Assembly (NCBI GenBank): GCA_024500155.1
Contig: CM044871.1
Span: 74,074,402 to 74,138,401 of the forward strand
Source of the DNA: Chenopodium formosanum
Taxonomy: Eukaryota > Streptophyta > Magnoliopsida > Caryophyllales > Amaranthaceae
DNA: 64,000 nucleotides
Direction of reading: 5' to 3'
Below, piece by piece: positions 22,222-33,645 of the stretch; position 1 is the first letter of the stretch; each line of letters opens with the position of its first letter. The translations under genes and the position numbers were made by a program. Below the pieces are notes generated by a model that did not search any database, was not told the DNA's origin, and saw only the letters and a list, made by a program, of their open reading frames with translations.

Positions 22222-24676
22222 TGCCCTTTTTCCAAGGTATAATACTTATCCTTTTAGCTTTTATTAGTTTACATCAAGCCTCATTCTTTTTATCACTAAT
22301 GATGTTCTTGTTCTGTTTGAAAATTGCAGGTTGAATGTTATATTTTATCAGTTGTAACCAAGACATAACTGTTTGGATATTCTCAATTTTGTAAGCATCA
22401 GTTTTTGTAATATCTCTTTGAACTTAATATAATATGTTGTTTATGCTATTTCAAAATGACAATTTAGATTCTTAGTTCATATGTTGTTGGTTCAGATCAT
22501 AGTATCATATTCTACAAAATTGAACAGAATCTGCACCCTCTAATACATCATAACTTTGCTTTAAAACTACAGCATTATGATTTAAAAATAGCACTTATGA
22601 CTTCCTTTTTTATGACTCACACTAGCAAATAAGCATCCTTCGTGACTCACGTTAGCACTAAATCTTTTACATTTAGATAATTAGATATTAGAGTGTTGCA
22701 ATTCATTGAACTGATGCATATATCACATGCTAAATAAATAAACCAAATAGTTAACATTAGCTTTGATATGATTTCCACACTTAGCTAACAACACATCTTT
22801 CACAGCATTATAAAAAAAATATTTTAAAAAAGTGAAATTCTGTAACCAAAATTATCTCAGCAAAAAATATTAATTTTCCACATTATTCATTGTCAGTTAT
22901 CATGTTAGCCAAAAATGTTCAACACATCATCATTAATCAAACAACAGCTTCTATGCACTTTAGACTCGGAGCATTATTTTATCCACCGGACATTTGCATT
23001 GTTCATAAAGTGCAGATTACTAATGCACTCTCTTACCTACTGAACAAAACCATGCTCAAGTCAATTGTAAACTTACTATAAATATCATTTTTCATATATA
23101 GTACTTTATGAACAAAAAAGCCAAATTTAGCAACCTAGGTTTATCTAGCTGAAATGATGATTATTTCACTCTGATTTTTTTCCAAAACCCAGACCTTGTT
23201 GCTTCTGAAAACACTCCACCACAAATATTTACTTTCAATAATAACATACAAATTCAGAGAAATTAAATTACTAAAAGGTAATTAAATTGCTAAAATGAAA
23301 TCAATATAACTTAAAAATGGCATTTACCAAGAAAAAAAATACTCAAATAGGAATATAAATTTCTTACTCTAAGGAATATATCAGTAGTAGAAAAAAAAAA
23401 TACTGGATTCCTCAAAAAAAAAAAAAACGTAAAAAAGAACCAAGAAAAACCATGATTAGAACTATTGACCAATAATCTGCACATCATTATCTGCAGGACA
23501 AAGGCCATCATCTTTCCAGGAAAAAAAAAAGGGGTCAATAATACATCACTTTATTTGCATATCATATGATCATAGCCTTATTATCAATTACATCTTCTAA
23601 CTTTCATCATCATTACAGTAATATCTTTTACTGAGAGTATACACAGAGCAAGTTGCTTTCCCAAAAATAACTCTTGCACAGCCTATAATTTGGTGGACAA
23701 TAATATGCAACAGGAAGAAGAGTTTCTTTAACAAAAGTAACCTCTACACAACCTATAATCTGCTAGACAATGAAATGTATCAGATTTTCATTCTAGGCTA
23801 ATAAATTTCAAGACATAGCATGCTTGAAAACTCTTACAATCGACCTACTATTAAAGTTACTCACATTTCAGATACAGCATTTACTCCTATTCTATTCTCT
23901 CTGCTGCAGTACTTACTGGTTCTATCAATACTCACCTGCATTTTCACTTGAACAAGGTACCATTATTAATGATTCTATTCTTACATTTATTCCTTTCTTT
24001 ATTTACTTGTGTTTATGTATATATATTGTCAACCTTTACCTGGGATCTGTTTACAGTATTTACACTACTTCCCTATATCATTGTATGCATTCTTATTGTT
24101 GGATTCAATTTGGTTATATGAATTATTTACCTTGTGACTTTTTAACAATACAAATAATTTACAACAAAGTACCACTCGATGTTATATTTCACAAAAAAAT
24201 AGTTTCACATAAATTGCTCCCCTTTTCTGCCTGACCTGTAACTCATTTGATAGACCTGAAACCATGTTTCGTTTTGATTTCATGTTTTTATCTTGACCTT
24301 GTGTTCTGTTCTGCATTAGCAATCACAGGCTGCAATATAGTTTACTTTAGCTAACAAAACACATGCAGCTTTGCATATATATGGTAAACTAAGTTCTTTG
24401 TTCTTATAAAGAAAAAAATAATTGCTTGATTATACATAACAAGTTGCACTTAATAAACCTTAAACCAAATTAGATCATAGAATGGAAATTACAACTGCAG
24501 TGGTTCATACACTTAGTAACACTTAATTAATAACCATAATAAAACAACAAGCAATAAGAAACACTGTTGACTGATATCAAGAGTTAACAACAATATAGGC
24601 CACTTAATCCCTAAAACATAGAAATAGGTATTACTAATGCTTGTACCACAACTAATTAGCACAAATTTAGCTATCT
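22222..24676. other. AT-rich non-coding part of the inner Helitron
   Basis: I see no conserved coding sequence. Two related sentences occur near 23650-23790 ('agcaagttgctttccc...cctataatttggtggacaataatatgcaacag' and 'agtttctttaac...cctataatctgctagacaatgaaatgtatcag'), suggesting a short internal duplication of about 75 bp. Confidence 0.45.
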
Positions 24677-24979
24677 TTAATAATAACCACCATAAGAGCC
24701 ATCACTTCCAGGTGAATATGAAGGGCTTGAATGATGATGAAAGTCATCCAAGCCTAATCCAGGATAAGGCTTGCTTGTTTCTCCTTTAGATGGCTCTATC
24801 TTCGGGCTAGGTTGCTTGTCTTCTGGCTCGAAGCAAAGAGCAGCCACCACTGCCTCAAGATCCTGTACCTTTTTCTCAAGCATAGCAAGCCTGGACTCCA
24901 ATGCTTCAAAGGTTGGCTGATTAGGAACCCTAGCTTGCTCACTGCTGTCCACCTTGTCTTTGCCTTTGCTTGCCATCAC
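24677..24979 (-). CDS. Small coiled-coil protein in Helitron (unrecognised)
   Basis: A complete 100-aa frame on the - strand. Residues ~25-48 form a heptad-like coiled coil (FEALESRLAMLEKKVQDLEA). The C-terminal third is low-complexity Ser/Pro/Gly/His/Tyr (DDFHHHSSPSYSPGSDGSYG). The N-terminus is charged. I know no family for it. A TATA-like box lies ~85 bp upstream (25063-25074), making transcription plausible. It lies between the replicase and the RPA-like gene, on the opposite strand. It could be a multimerising accessory protein; that is speculation. Confidence 0.55.
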   Translation of the reverse strand: MMASKGKDKVDSSEQARVPNQPTFEALESRLAMLEKKVQDLEAVVAALCFEPEDKQPSPKIEPSKGETSKPYPGLGLDDFHHHSSPSYSPGSDGSYGGYY

Positions 24980-25061
24980 TCTTCACTTTGTTGAGAGAAA
25001 GAATTAGAGATGTGTTTAAGAATCACAGGCAGGCCTTGTAAACAAGTTGGAACCTCACCCT

Positions 25062-25075
25062 CTATTTATATATAC
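25062..25075 (-). promoter_or_regulatory. TATA box for the 24677-24979 gene
   Basis: The - strand reads TATATATAAATAG about 85 bp upstream of the ATG at 24979, a normal distance for a plant TATA box plus short leader. Confidence 0.5.
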
Positions 25076-25363
25076 CTAAGCAGCAGCTTCTTACCTATCA
25101 GATAAAAGCATTTGTTTTACACAATTATGTGGTCATAGACTCTTTACTTTGTATATCTATATTAAATAATACTTATCCAAATGTACAATGTAGCCACATC
25201 ATCAAAGAATACTCCTTACTAATTTTGAATACAATCAAAATGCACTAATCAACACATGTGCATATAGTGTCTACTTGCTAAATAACAATGTTAGGCCTTT
25301 AAAAATGTTATTGTGTACAATTTCATTGCATATGACATGTTCCTTTTACTCTGCATGGAACAG

Positions 25364-27305
25364 ATGAAACCTGAGTACACACCACTATCTAAGCTCTCAC
25401 CTGTGAGCAAAGCATACAAAGTCCGAGTGACGGTTAAGGAAAAATCTCCTGTCCGAACTCCTCCCAACAAAAGGAAGTTCCAAAAATTGGTGTTTGAAGA
25501 TGAAGAAGTACACACAATTCACTATACTGTTTATTGCAAGTTTATATTACACACTATTTGACATGGCCTATCCTTTACTGTGATGCAGGGTAACAACATG
25601 AAAGCGACTTTGTTTGGGGATGAATGTGATCACTTCAAGAAAGTTTTTGAACACAAAAAGGCATATGAAATAGCAAATGCTCCAATCAGAACAATTAACC
25701 CAAAATTCAGCTCATTTCCAGGAGAATGTGAGCTAACCTTTGGAGGGATGACTAAAATTCAGGCAATAGATCGAACTCAAGGACCTGTATTGCCAAACTA
25801 CATCCCTATTGCTGATGTACCTAAGACAAGTGGCCCATCACACCGTTTTGGTATGCTTTTTGTTTATATCTACCTAAATGCTATTATCCAGATACATGCC
25901 TAGCTATTTAACTAAGGCTCTAATTTCTTATTTGCTTGCCATATTTACTTGGAATTGTGGTACACGTGGAAGAAATTAGACAAGTGACATATAAATCAGA
26001 CAGAGTAGCTGATGTCCATGATACCAGCATCGTTGATGAAAGGTCAAAATTCTTTTTTCATTCTAACAACAGTTCTAGCAATGTAATCACAATAGCTTGA
26101 TCCTTACTATCTATGTTACGTTTGCAGCACTGGCCTCGTCCAATGATCGTCTCAGCATGGGGACAACTTGCAACTGAAGACTGTGTGAAAATCACTGATT
26201 GGAGTACAAATTTTGTGGTTGTAAGCTTGACCTCATTGAAACCTGCTACTCACAGAGGTATCAAGTGTTTTAATCCTTTAACTCCATATATATGTTAACA
26301 AGACTGCACAAACTAATGCTAACCTTCGTAGGGTTTTCACTCCAATCGAGCATGTCCACAACAATTGATCCAGCCCCCACTGGTGAAAGAGTAGACGCTT
26401 TAAAAACCTGGTGAACTAGCATCTTACTCTTATCTACTTATAACCACCATTGCACATATTGTAGATTAAGTCATGGCTATTTTGATTAATCATCTATTTC
26501 TGTCATTGACTTATCATTAGGGCCCATGCAAATCCAGATATCATTGTTGACTACATGGCAAGGCAACTTGAGTTCATGACAGTAGGAGCTGAACCAGTTC
26601 CAACTACACTTGATCAAATCATCAGCAAAACTGTAATTTCATTTGACAGAATATACTTATGTCAATTGCTCTGTAAACCTCTATGCTAAACGATTACATT
26701 TGATTCAGGTGGATAACACTGTCCAAGAAGAGGTATACACTCTAAAAGTCACAATTCTGGATGCAGAGCTAGACAGTGTTGTTGCATACATTGGCTGTAA
26801 TAATTGTGGAAAGCGATGTGGTGTTGCTGCGAATGTACCTTTTTTTTCCCACATTGCCCTGATAAAAAATGCACTTCCGCTGAAAGGTAATCCTTTACTT
26901 CCTTGTGTTGTGTAACCATTAAGTGCTTTCCTTTAATATTAGCTAACACTAAAACTGCAGAGTCAACTTCACCTTTGATGTTGTGAATGATACTGGATCA
27001 TTTCGTCTAACTGCTTTTGGCGAAGTTTGTGAACAAATCTTCGGCATAACTACACCTGAAATTTTTAACAAGAAAGTTCAGGTACTAATATAGCTTTCAA
27101 TTTAAGCATATGATTTTATTTGAACAATGCCACTACTGACTTAAAACCTAACATCACTCCTTCTTCTCAGGATTGCTGGCCTGACTTCGATCACATTGCT
27201 GCAGCTCTGAAATCCACACCCATGCATATCATACTTCATCCCTCCCAGTCATTAAACAGGGCAGGCGTGCTGCGTTGGGTGGTCCAGTCAGTTGCACACT
27301 CTTGA
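25364..27305 (+). CDS. RPA70-like (replication protein A large subunit) gene of the Helitron
   Basis: This multi-exon gene encodes OB-fold single-stranded-DNA-binding sequence. Clear exon pieces: 25364-25507 (YKVRVTVKEKSP, FEDEE); 25589-25850 (GNNMKATLFGDECDHFKK, the DBD-A core); about 25970-26040; about 26128-26256 (PRPMIVSAWGQLATEDC); about 26710-26885 (VYTLKVTILDAEL, with the zinc-ribbon half CNNCGKRC); about 26962-27080 (FRLTAFGEVCEQIFG); 27171-27305, ending at TGA. RPA-like genes are known passengers of plant Helitrons and could coat single-stranded intermediates. The acceptor of the third exon (near 25955) lacks an obvious AG in the expected place, so the gene may be damaged. Other exon borders look canonical. 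Confidence 0.72.
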
Positions 27306-28835
27306 ACATCTGCTATCCCAATCAAAAGCTTTTGATCAGAACACATTATCCCAGATTATGCTTGCATATCATTTTGAATGTGTTCTTGTTGGTAGCTTTG
27401 TTGATTGTTGCTTACTCATGTTGGTTGCTATCAACTCTTTGCCAAACATTGAGCTTTTGCCTGTTAACTTATAGTACTTACTTGCTGCTTTCATTCCTGC
27501 TATGTAGCACTTGTGTAATATACACCTAAGTGTGTTTAGACTTAGGCTAACAATCTCTGCCTCTTTTGTTGGGTTGCTCAACTAACTTTCTATGTGCAAC
27601 ATCTCTATGCTTGCTAATCTAATATTTATCACTTTATTGTGCATGTGAAATGTCAAGACCTTTTAGAAAGCAAGTTACCAAAGCGCTTTTCTTTCAAGCA
27701 AGTATATATACATATGCTTTGCAATGCTAGCTTTTTTGCAGCCTACTTAACAAACAAGTCATTACACTATACAAGCTATACATCAACAAAAAAAACGTTT
27801 CAGTCTTTCATCACTCATGGAAACTATATAAGCATAAACCCATATGTATATTTTTTAAAAAAATAAAACTAAAAAATAAATTTTAGCCCCTTTTCAAAAC
27901 ATAATCCCCATTAAGCTCCCTAATATTGTACTTTGTTCTCCTACCGCCATTTCTACGCCTAATTACATAGTGACTAATTATATTCATTGAATTTCTCACA
28001 CAACATTGCATTATCTTGCATGTCCTCCTATCTTTATTTGCTTTTTACTTATCCTTAAAAATGTGTAGTAATACATTTGACAAGTTGTTACATTCACAAC
28101 AATATTAAGTTTTTCTACGCAAGAAGTGTCTTATTTATTTTGGCTTTTACTTTATTTGCTTATAAAAAAACAAACTTAAAGACATGAAATATCCAAAACT
28201 AATATATTTTCCGTAACTCTAAAGTTAATCCAAAATCTGCAAAAAAATGTATAAATAATGAAAATGAATTGAAAAGGTTTGCTTAAAAAGTGCAAAGTAA
28301 TTTTTTAAATGATTTTGAAAAAGACAAAGAAAACAAAAAATTACGATTTATTTTACAAATATTTATGGTGATTAGATGTCATTTTTTAGAAATGTTTCAA
28401 TTTTTGTAAGACGCTCTTAAAAATAATAACTCAAATTACGATTTTATTTTACAAATATCTAAGGTGATTAAAATCATCTTTTTAGGAATATTACGATTTT
28501 TGTAAGACAGTCTTAAATATAATAGCTCGACATATATTTATAAAATTAAAAACCCGCTTAACACCCGCATATAATATTGTGCATATAAAGAAAATTACGA
28601 AAAGCTATTTCCTATTTTTAGACATTTTTAGAACACGTACATTAGAGTTGTACTATGGAAGTCTTAAATTCTAAGTTCTTTTAGATTTTGTTCTGATTGT
28701 TAAGTTTGCTACATCATTGGCTGATTGAGTTCTAATCTTGCGTGGCCCCTAAATTGTTTCTGCTTTCTTGTCTCCCTTTCATCTCCTTTGCTTGCTTTCG
28801 TTTTCTCCAAACACTCTATCTTTTTCTCTGCAACA
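27306..28835. other. Non-coding spacer in the inner Helitron
   Basis: AT-rich. A ~110-bp phrase is duplicated near 28340-28410 and 28436-28520 ('ttacgattttattttacaaatat(c/t)ta(a)ggtgatta', then 'aatattacgatttttgtaagac'). No gene is supported. Confidence 0.4.
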
Positions 28836-29519
28836 ATGGCTAGCACTGACAGCACTGCTACTTTTGGGAGGGTCTTTGCACCGCCGAATTGGAGACCTAA
28901 CGAGTCGAAATCAAAGCAAGAAAATGTTGCAAGTTTTCGTGAATATATAACGGATATGACAAAGAAGATGAACAGCCATTTGGAATTGCTAGAACAGGGA
29001 ATTTCAAGGGTAGGGAAAAAGAAAAACGAAAAAGGCGAATCAAGTAAGAAAAGGAAAAGAGAAATTGAGCGAGATAGTTGTGGAAAGTGGCCTATCATTA
29101 TTCTTGAGTCTGAGAGTGAAAACGGTCAAAATAACCCTGAGCAAGGAGATGAGGCTGAAGGGACTGCAGAAGATGTTAACAACAAAAATGACACACACGG
29201 AGATGGTGAGAAAGAAAGAAGTGAGCCACAAGCAGAAGAAGAGGATGCTGAAGAAGAAAATGCTGAAGAAGAAGAGGAAACTGAGGAAGATGATGAGACT
29301 GATGAGAATACTGAAAGTGATGTGAATTCTGAGTCTGAAACTCGGACTGAGGAAAGGGCTGCTGTAGACTCTGATAGATCATTCGAGTCAGAGAGCCATG
29401 AATATGATGATGATGATGATAACGATACCGCTACAAAGTCTAGCTCTGGAAATTATCAGCAAGCAAATGAAGAAACAAGCGAAGACTCTTCCATGTTTGC
29501 TATGAAGATTCCTGATTGA
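28836..29519 (+). CDS. Basic-then-acidic protein in Helitron (unrecognised)
   Basis: 227 aa. The ATG at 28836 sits in a strong plant start context (AACAATGGC); an upstream in-frame ATG at 28725 would add a hydrophobic tail unlikely to be used. Residues 1-25 are neutral (TFGRVFAPPNWRP). Residues ~35-62 are helical (FREYITDMTKKMNSHLELLE). Residues ~63-82 are very basic with an NLS-like KKRKRE. From ~105 to ~210 the protein is strongly acidic (runs of E and D). Such basic/acidic layouts occur in chromatin or histone-binding proteins, but no family is recognised. The frame is free of stops although the Helitron replicase is broken. Confidence 0.55.
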   Translation: MASTDSTATFGRVFAPPNWRPNESKSKQENVASFREYITDMTKKMNSHLELLEQGISRVGKKKNEKGESSKKRKREIERDSCGKWPIIILESESENGQNNPEQGDEAEGTAEDVNNKNDTHGDGEKERSEPQAEEEDAEEENAEEEEETEEDDETDENTESDVNSESETRTEERAAVDSDRSFESESHEYDDDDDNDTATKSSSGNYQQANEETSEDSSMFAMKIPD

Positions 29520-30141
29520 AATTAGCCATAGGAATTAAACACCATTGTTATATTTTGTTTGTTAATGGTGTACTGTTTTTTGGACCAGGTTTAGAAGTCT
29601 TAGCAGATTTAAAGTCTGTAAAGGATTATAATTAATCTGCTAAGTATAGTGATAATCTATAGCTAATCTATTAAGGGTTTATGTTTTGTAAATGTGCTAG
29701 ATAAGCATGTACGTAGCGTATAAAGATTTATTATTCTATGAAATATGAAAATATGGTGTTTTTGGAAATGCTAATATTATCTCTTTGCTTATTTGTTGCT
29801 AGCTCTTGTGCCAATATATGCATGTGTAGCATCACTTGTTAGCTCTACAATCTTGGGTGTATATGCAGCAACAATGCCTACAGATACAGAGGCAGTGGCT
29901 GCAAAGCTGCTACCTGGTTGCGACATATTAAACACGAATCTAAATTTAAAATGCACATTAGCATTTCTAAACATATATTGCACAACTAGACCATTCAATA
30001 CAACACATACACTTTAAAACAAGCTTACATTTCATACACCTAGACAGCTTAGTTATTACAACCAACTTCTAACAGAAACTACTAATACTGCAACATATTA
30101 GAAAAGTGTGCTTGCTTAGGCTCCTCCATCAAAAGCTCTGC

Positions 30142-30561
30142 CTATCTCATTACCCCTGGCCACCACCAATGCCCCTTGACAGCTTCACTTTCTTCATCTT
30201 TCTCAACTAACATATCATCTTGGCTATCATTAGTTACCATAACATTTTCAGCACCTTCAATTTTGTGCATTTGTGCTTTGCTTAATTGCACAACAGGCAG
30301 ACAATTATTGTCAGAGCTTGTACTGCTCTTCATGATCCTCTTCCCTGTGCCAGAGTTCCTGATCTCCGAAATCTCATCTGATAATTTATTCAGCTTTCTT
30401 TTTAGCTTGCCTATTCTTTTCTCAGCATGAACTCGAACAACCCGTGCATCAGATAGCTTGCCCTTTAGCTTAGCTTCCCTAAGCTGTAAGCCCAGAAGCC
30501 TAGCTTGGACATCGCGGTCTTCACCAACTAGACAATCACTGCCATTTCTCCCCATGTTCAA
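30142..30561 (-). CDS. Coiled-coil protein in Helitron (unrecognised)
   Basis: A 139-aa frame on the - strand. Residues ~18-68 form one long basic coiled coil (RLLGLQLREAKLKGKLSD, KRIGKLKRKLNKLSDEI). The rest is Ser/Asp/Glu-rich and ends GHWWWPGVMR. No known domain. It lies in opposite orientation between 28836-29519 and 31958-32626. It may be one exon of a longer gene; a second start and Kozak context are unremarkable. Confidence 0.45.
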   Translation of the reverse strand: MNMGRNGSDCLVGEDRDVQARLLGLQLREAKLKGKLSDARVVRVHAEKRIGKLKRKLNKLSDEISEIRNSGTGKRIMKSSTSSDNNCLPVVQLSKAQMHKIEGAENVMVTNDSQDDMLVEKDEESEAVKGHWWWPGVMR

Positions 30562-31957
30562 TGTAAACTAATGTCAGACTATGAAGATTAATAGTTATGG
30601 CAGCAAAGCAAATACACTAACAATTGAAAAATAAACAAAACTAAGAAACCTATAATTTATAAAAAAAGAATGACAGGGAATAATAAACCTCCTCACTTAT
30701 ATAATGAATGGACTTTTCCTTATTCAGGTTCAAGACTCACTCCTCTGCTCACATGCAAACTAAAACAGCACTGATGCAATATAAAATCTAGCATGCAATT
30801 AATCATAAACAATGCAAAGACCAGAAAATAATACCATTGCCAAAAGGATATTATTATGCCACTATAATTTAATCTTGATTCATGCAACATTTCAATATTT
30901 ATACCTCAAAAGACTACTAAGTAAGTTAATCACATAAGCATCTTTTAAAATATAAGCTATTTACATAGAACTTTCTAAAAACCAAAGTGTAAGCAATTAG
31001 AACCAACTAATAGCTCAAACTGACACTAAATGCTTATTCTAACCATAGATAATTATATATATTAATAAAGACAGAAACCTATAATATCAAACTAGCTACT
31101 AATCCAGAATTTCCTTATTAGAGACCCATCTTCTATCAATCTTTTGTTAAGTCTCCTTCATAAGTAACTACTAATCCAAATTCTTCTTACAGTCCCAATA
31201 AAAATGGTAATGCTTACACTGATTGTCTCTCAGTAATCTAAACAATGAATTCAAACACTTAATCCTTTGCCTCAAATTATGCTGGGGAGAAACTTATTGA
31301 AAATGCAGAAGAAAAAGAAACAGTTGACAGCAGAATTACCTTAGGACTGTGTTCTCCCTTTTAAAATTTTGAAAAGCACCAATATCGGCTTTACTTGATA
31401 AGATATGTGTTCAGAATTGTTGTTCAGTTATAATTTTCATGTGAGTGTTATTTATCAGTGAGAATGAGATCACATCTTTGTAGTAATATTACCTTTTTGT
31501 TCAAAGGATGAGCTCTGAACATTTTGAGGAATGATAACAGGATGAGAATTCAAGGAAACTGACTCAGAAGAAGCAGCATTATCTCAAGATCTCAAGATTG
31601 CTGAATCAGGCATAGAACTATGTATGATAGGAGAATGATTATTATTGATCTCAAGATCAGCATGAAAAGAATTTTATGAAACTTGAGATGTGACAGAAGG
31701 CGAAGTCACACTCTCAAAACCAAAATCAACAATATGAGCAAGAACAAGACACATAAGAATATCTTGTTTTTCAGACTTATAAGGAAAAGTATTCTCAAAG
31801 AAGAAGACATCTCTAGACACAAATGTTGTATAAGAATTCAAATCATACAACTTGAAAGATTTTTGACCAAACATAAATAATCCATTGAGATAACTAGCAA
31901 ACCACTAAATTATATCCTATAAAACTGAGCAAAAAACAAAGAAAGCAAACTTCAATC

Positions 31958-32626
31958 TTAGTCAGAATCAAACCCATAATCTTCATCATCACTTTCAAAC
32001 ATCTCCGGAGAAGCTGCTTCCTCATCATCCTGCTCCTCTGAGAGCTCTGACTGTCTTTCCTGCTGCTGTTCAGGCCCCTGTTCCGCTGCACCAGCAACCT
32101 CTGCATCAACCACCGGAGCCTGTTCTTCTGCTTCAGCAAACGCACCAAGCATTACATCAATTACATGCTTCACAATGCCCTCATCCTCACTTATATCCAT
32201 ATTATCCTTCTCTCCTTCAACCCTAACACCGAAACCCGATCTACCAGCACTGCATCCACCCCTAAATCTGGATGGTTCACCTTGAACACCTACGTATCTG
32301 ATCATTCTCACAGGCTCTTCATCCTCTTCACGATCGTTGTCTACTTTAATTGGAAAATCATAGTTACTTCCAAGATCAAATTCTTTACCCTTACTCCCAT
32401 GTTGCACCTCCTTGCCCCTCCTCTTCCTTTGTGCAACTTCACCGCACTTGGCTAACTGCACATCACAATCCTTCATTTCATCCATCAATTCATCCAACTT
32501 CTTTGTAGCCTCGCTTCGAACTTCTGCAAATGCCACATATTGGTCACGCAAATTATCTTTGCGCTTCTCCATGAATTTTCGATACCGATCATCAAAAATA
32601 GCATCATCATCCTCATTTCCAGCCAT
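31958..32626 (-). CDS. Coiled-coil/acidic protein in Helitron (unrecognised)
   Basis: 222 aa on the - strand. The ATG (32626) is in context ACCATGGC, a strong start. Residues ~10-60 are helical and charged (DDRYRKFMEKRKDNLRDQYV, ATKKLDELMDEMKDCD), likely a coiled coil. A basic patch follows (RKRRGKE), then a Gly/Arg-rich stretch (RFRGGCSAGRSGFGVRVEG), then an acidic C-terminus ending FESDDEDYGFDSD. The N-terminal coiled coil, basic patch and acidic tail repeat the plan of the 28836-29519 protein on the other strand, without obvious sequence identity. Function unknown. Confidence 0.55.
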   Translation of the reverse strand: MAGNEDDDAIFDDRYRKFMEKRKDNLRDQYVAFAEVRSEATKKLDELMDEMKDCDVQLAKCGEVAQRKRRGKEVQHGSKGKEFDLGSNYDFPIKVDNDREEDEEPVRMIRYVGVQGEPSRFRGGCSAGRSGFGVRVEGEKDNMDISEDEGIVKHVIDVMLGAFAEAEEQAPVVDAEVAGAAEQGPEQQQERQSELSEEQDDEEAASPEMFESDDEDYGFDSD

Positions 32627-33515
32627 GGTTGTACGTTAATTGTCAATTGAAAAAAAAAAGCAAAAAGCAAATTGGGGAAAAAAAAGGATTTCGCCTTTCA
32701 CACAACACAGAACAAGGAAGACGAAAAGAATAGGCAAGGGTTTCCAATTTTCAACATAATCAAAGAAATTTCGAAAACCGTGTGATGATCAGTTCTCCTT
32801 TTTATTACAATGCAAATCGTCACTTATAAAAACTCACGTCTTTTCATTTATTAATCATACCATGCAAAAGAAATCGTACTATTTCAAACAACGTACCTTT
32901 CCGATCAAACACTTCACATAAATCATACATATAAGTAACTTCAAAATAAATACCTTTTTTCCGCACACTATATGTGTGCTCAAACATAAATAAATTTTAA
33001 AACAACTTCTACCAATACTTGTATGTAAATTACACTTTATACGCATAATAATTTTTTAAAACCATTTTTAGCCCGTTTTTATATTTTTTTTAAAAAAAAA
33101 TAAAAACTTAAAAAAATGCCTAACTCATATTGTTGATCAAACCAATTTAACAACACCTATCAACTAACCAACATAATAACCATAACACTACTTTTGTCCC
33201 TTCAATAATGGACCCAATTTACAACCAAGGCCCAATCAATATGCAATTGTCTACAAACCTACAAGCCTTTTCATTTCTACTTAAAAACATTCTACAATAA
33301 AAAATAATGCTAATCCCTTTGAATAACTAATAAACTATATTTACTTATAATACAACCTATGAGACACTTTACATTTAGCAACATTAGTATCACTTAATTT
33401 AAACAACAATGCAAACCTCCAATCCAACATCATTACATACATGCAAAACAAATACTTTATTTTTTCACATTGCCTCACCTCTAAACGAGAATTACACACT
33501 AAGCGTCAAACTAGC

Positions 33516-33547
33516 ATCGCGCGCGTAGCGCGCGTAGACCCCCCTAG
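33516..33547 (+). repeat. Inner Helitron 3' terminus: hairpin plus CTAG
   Basis: The palindrome CGCGCGCGTAGCGCGCG is followed by 'tagacccccCTAG' and host T at 33548. It matches the Helitron 3' consensus and resembles the outer element's terminus. Confidence 0.85.
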
Positions 33548-33558
33548 TAATATTAAAT

Positions 33559-33562
33559 AAGT

Positions 33563-33643
<81 letters not shown>
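33559..33643. repeat. (TC)n(TA)n microsatellite
   Basis: About 40 bases of TC repeats run directly into about 40 bases of TA repeats, immediately to the right of the inner Helitron. Confidence 0.9.

Positions 33644-33644
<1 letters not shown>

Positions 33645-33645
<1 letters not shown>

Larger units (their letters stand above)
12139..33547 (+). mobile_element. Inner Helitron, 21.4 kb, with Rep/helicase, RPA and cargo genes
   Basis: The 5' end at 12139 begins TCCCTACCCTATAAAAGCCG. The 3' end has the hairpin CGCGCGCGTAGCGCGCG (from about 33518), ending in CTAG at 33547. Flanking bases are A (12138) and T (33548). Joining the flanks recreates '...ctatctcaa|taatattaaataagtgg', which closely matches the unoccupied sibling phrase at 34345-34370 ('ctatctcaataatcttaaa') in the same array. 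This fixes both ends to the base. It holds a decayed Rep/helicase (17843-22221), an RPA70-like gene (25364-27305), and unrecognised frames at 14465-15436, 24677-24979 (-), 28836-29519, 30142-30561 (-) and 31958-32626 (-). Confidence 0.88.

Noticed and set aside
23824..24234. 136-aa Tyr/Leu/Phe-rich frame
   Set aside because: AT-rich composition alone explains it; no conserved motif, no good start context.
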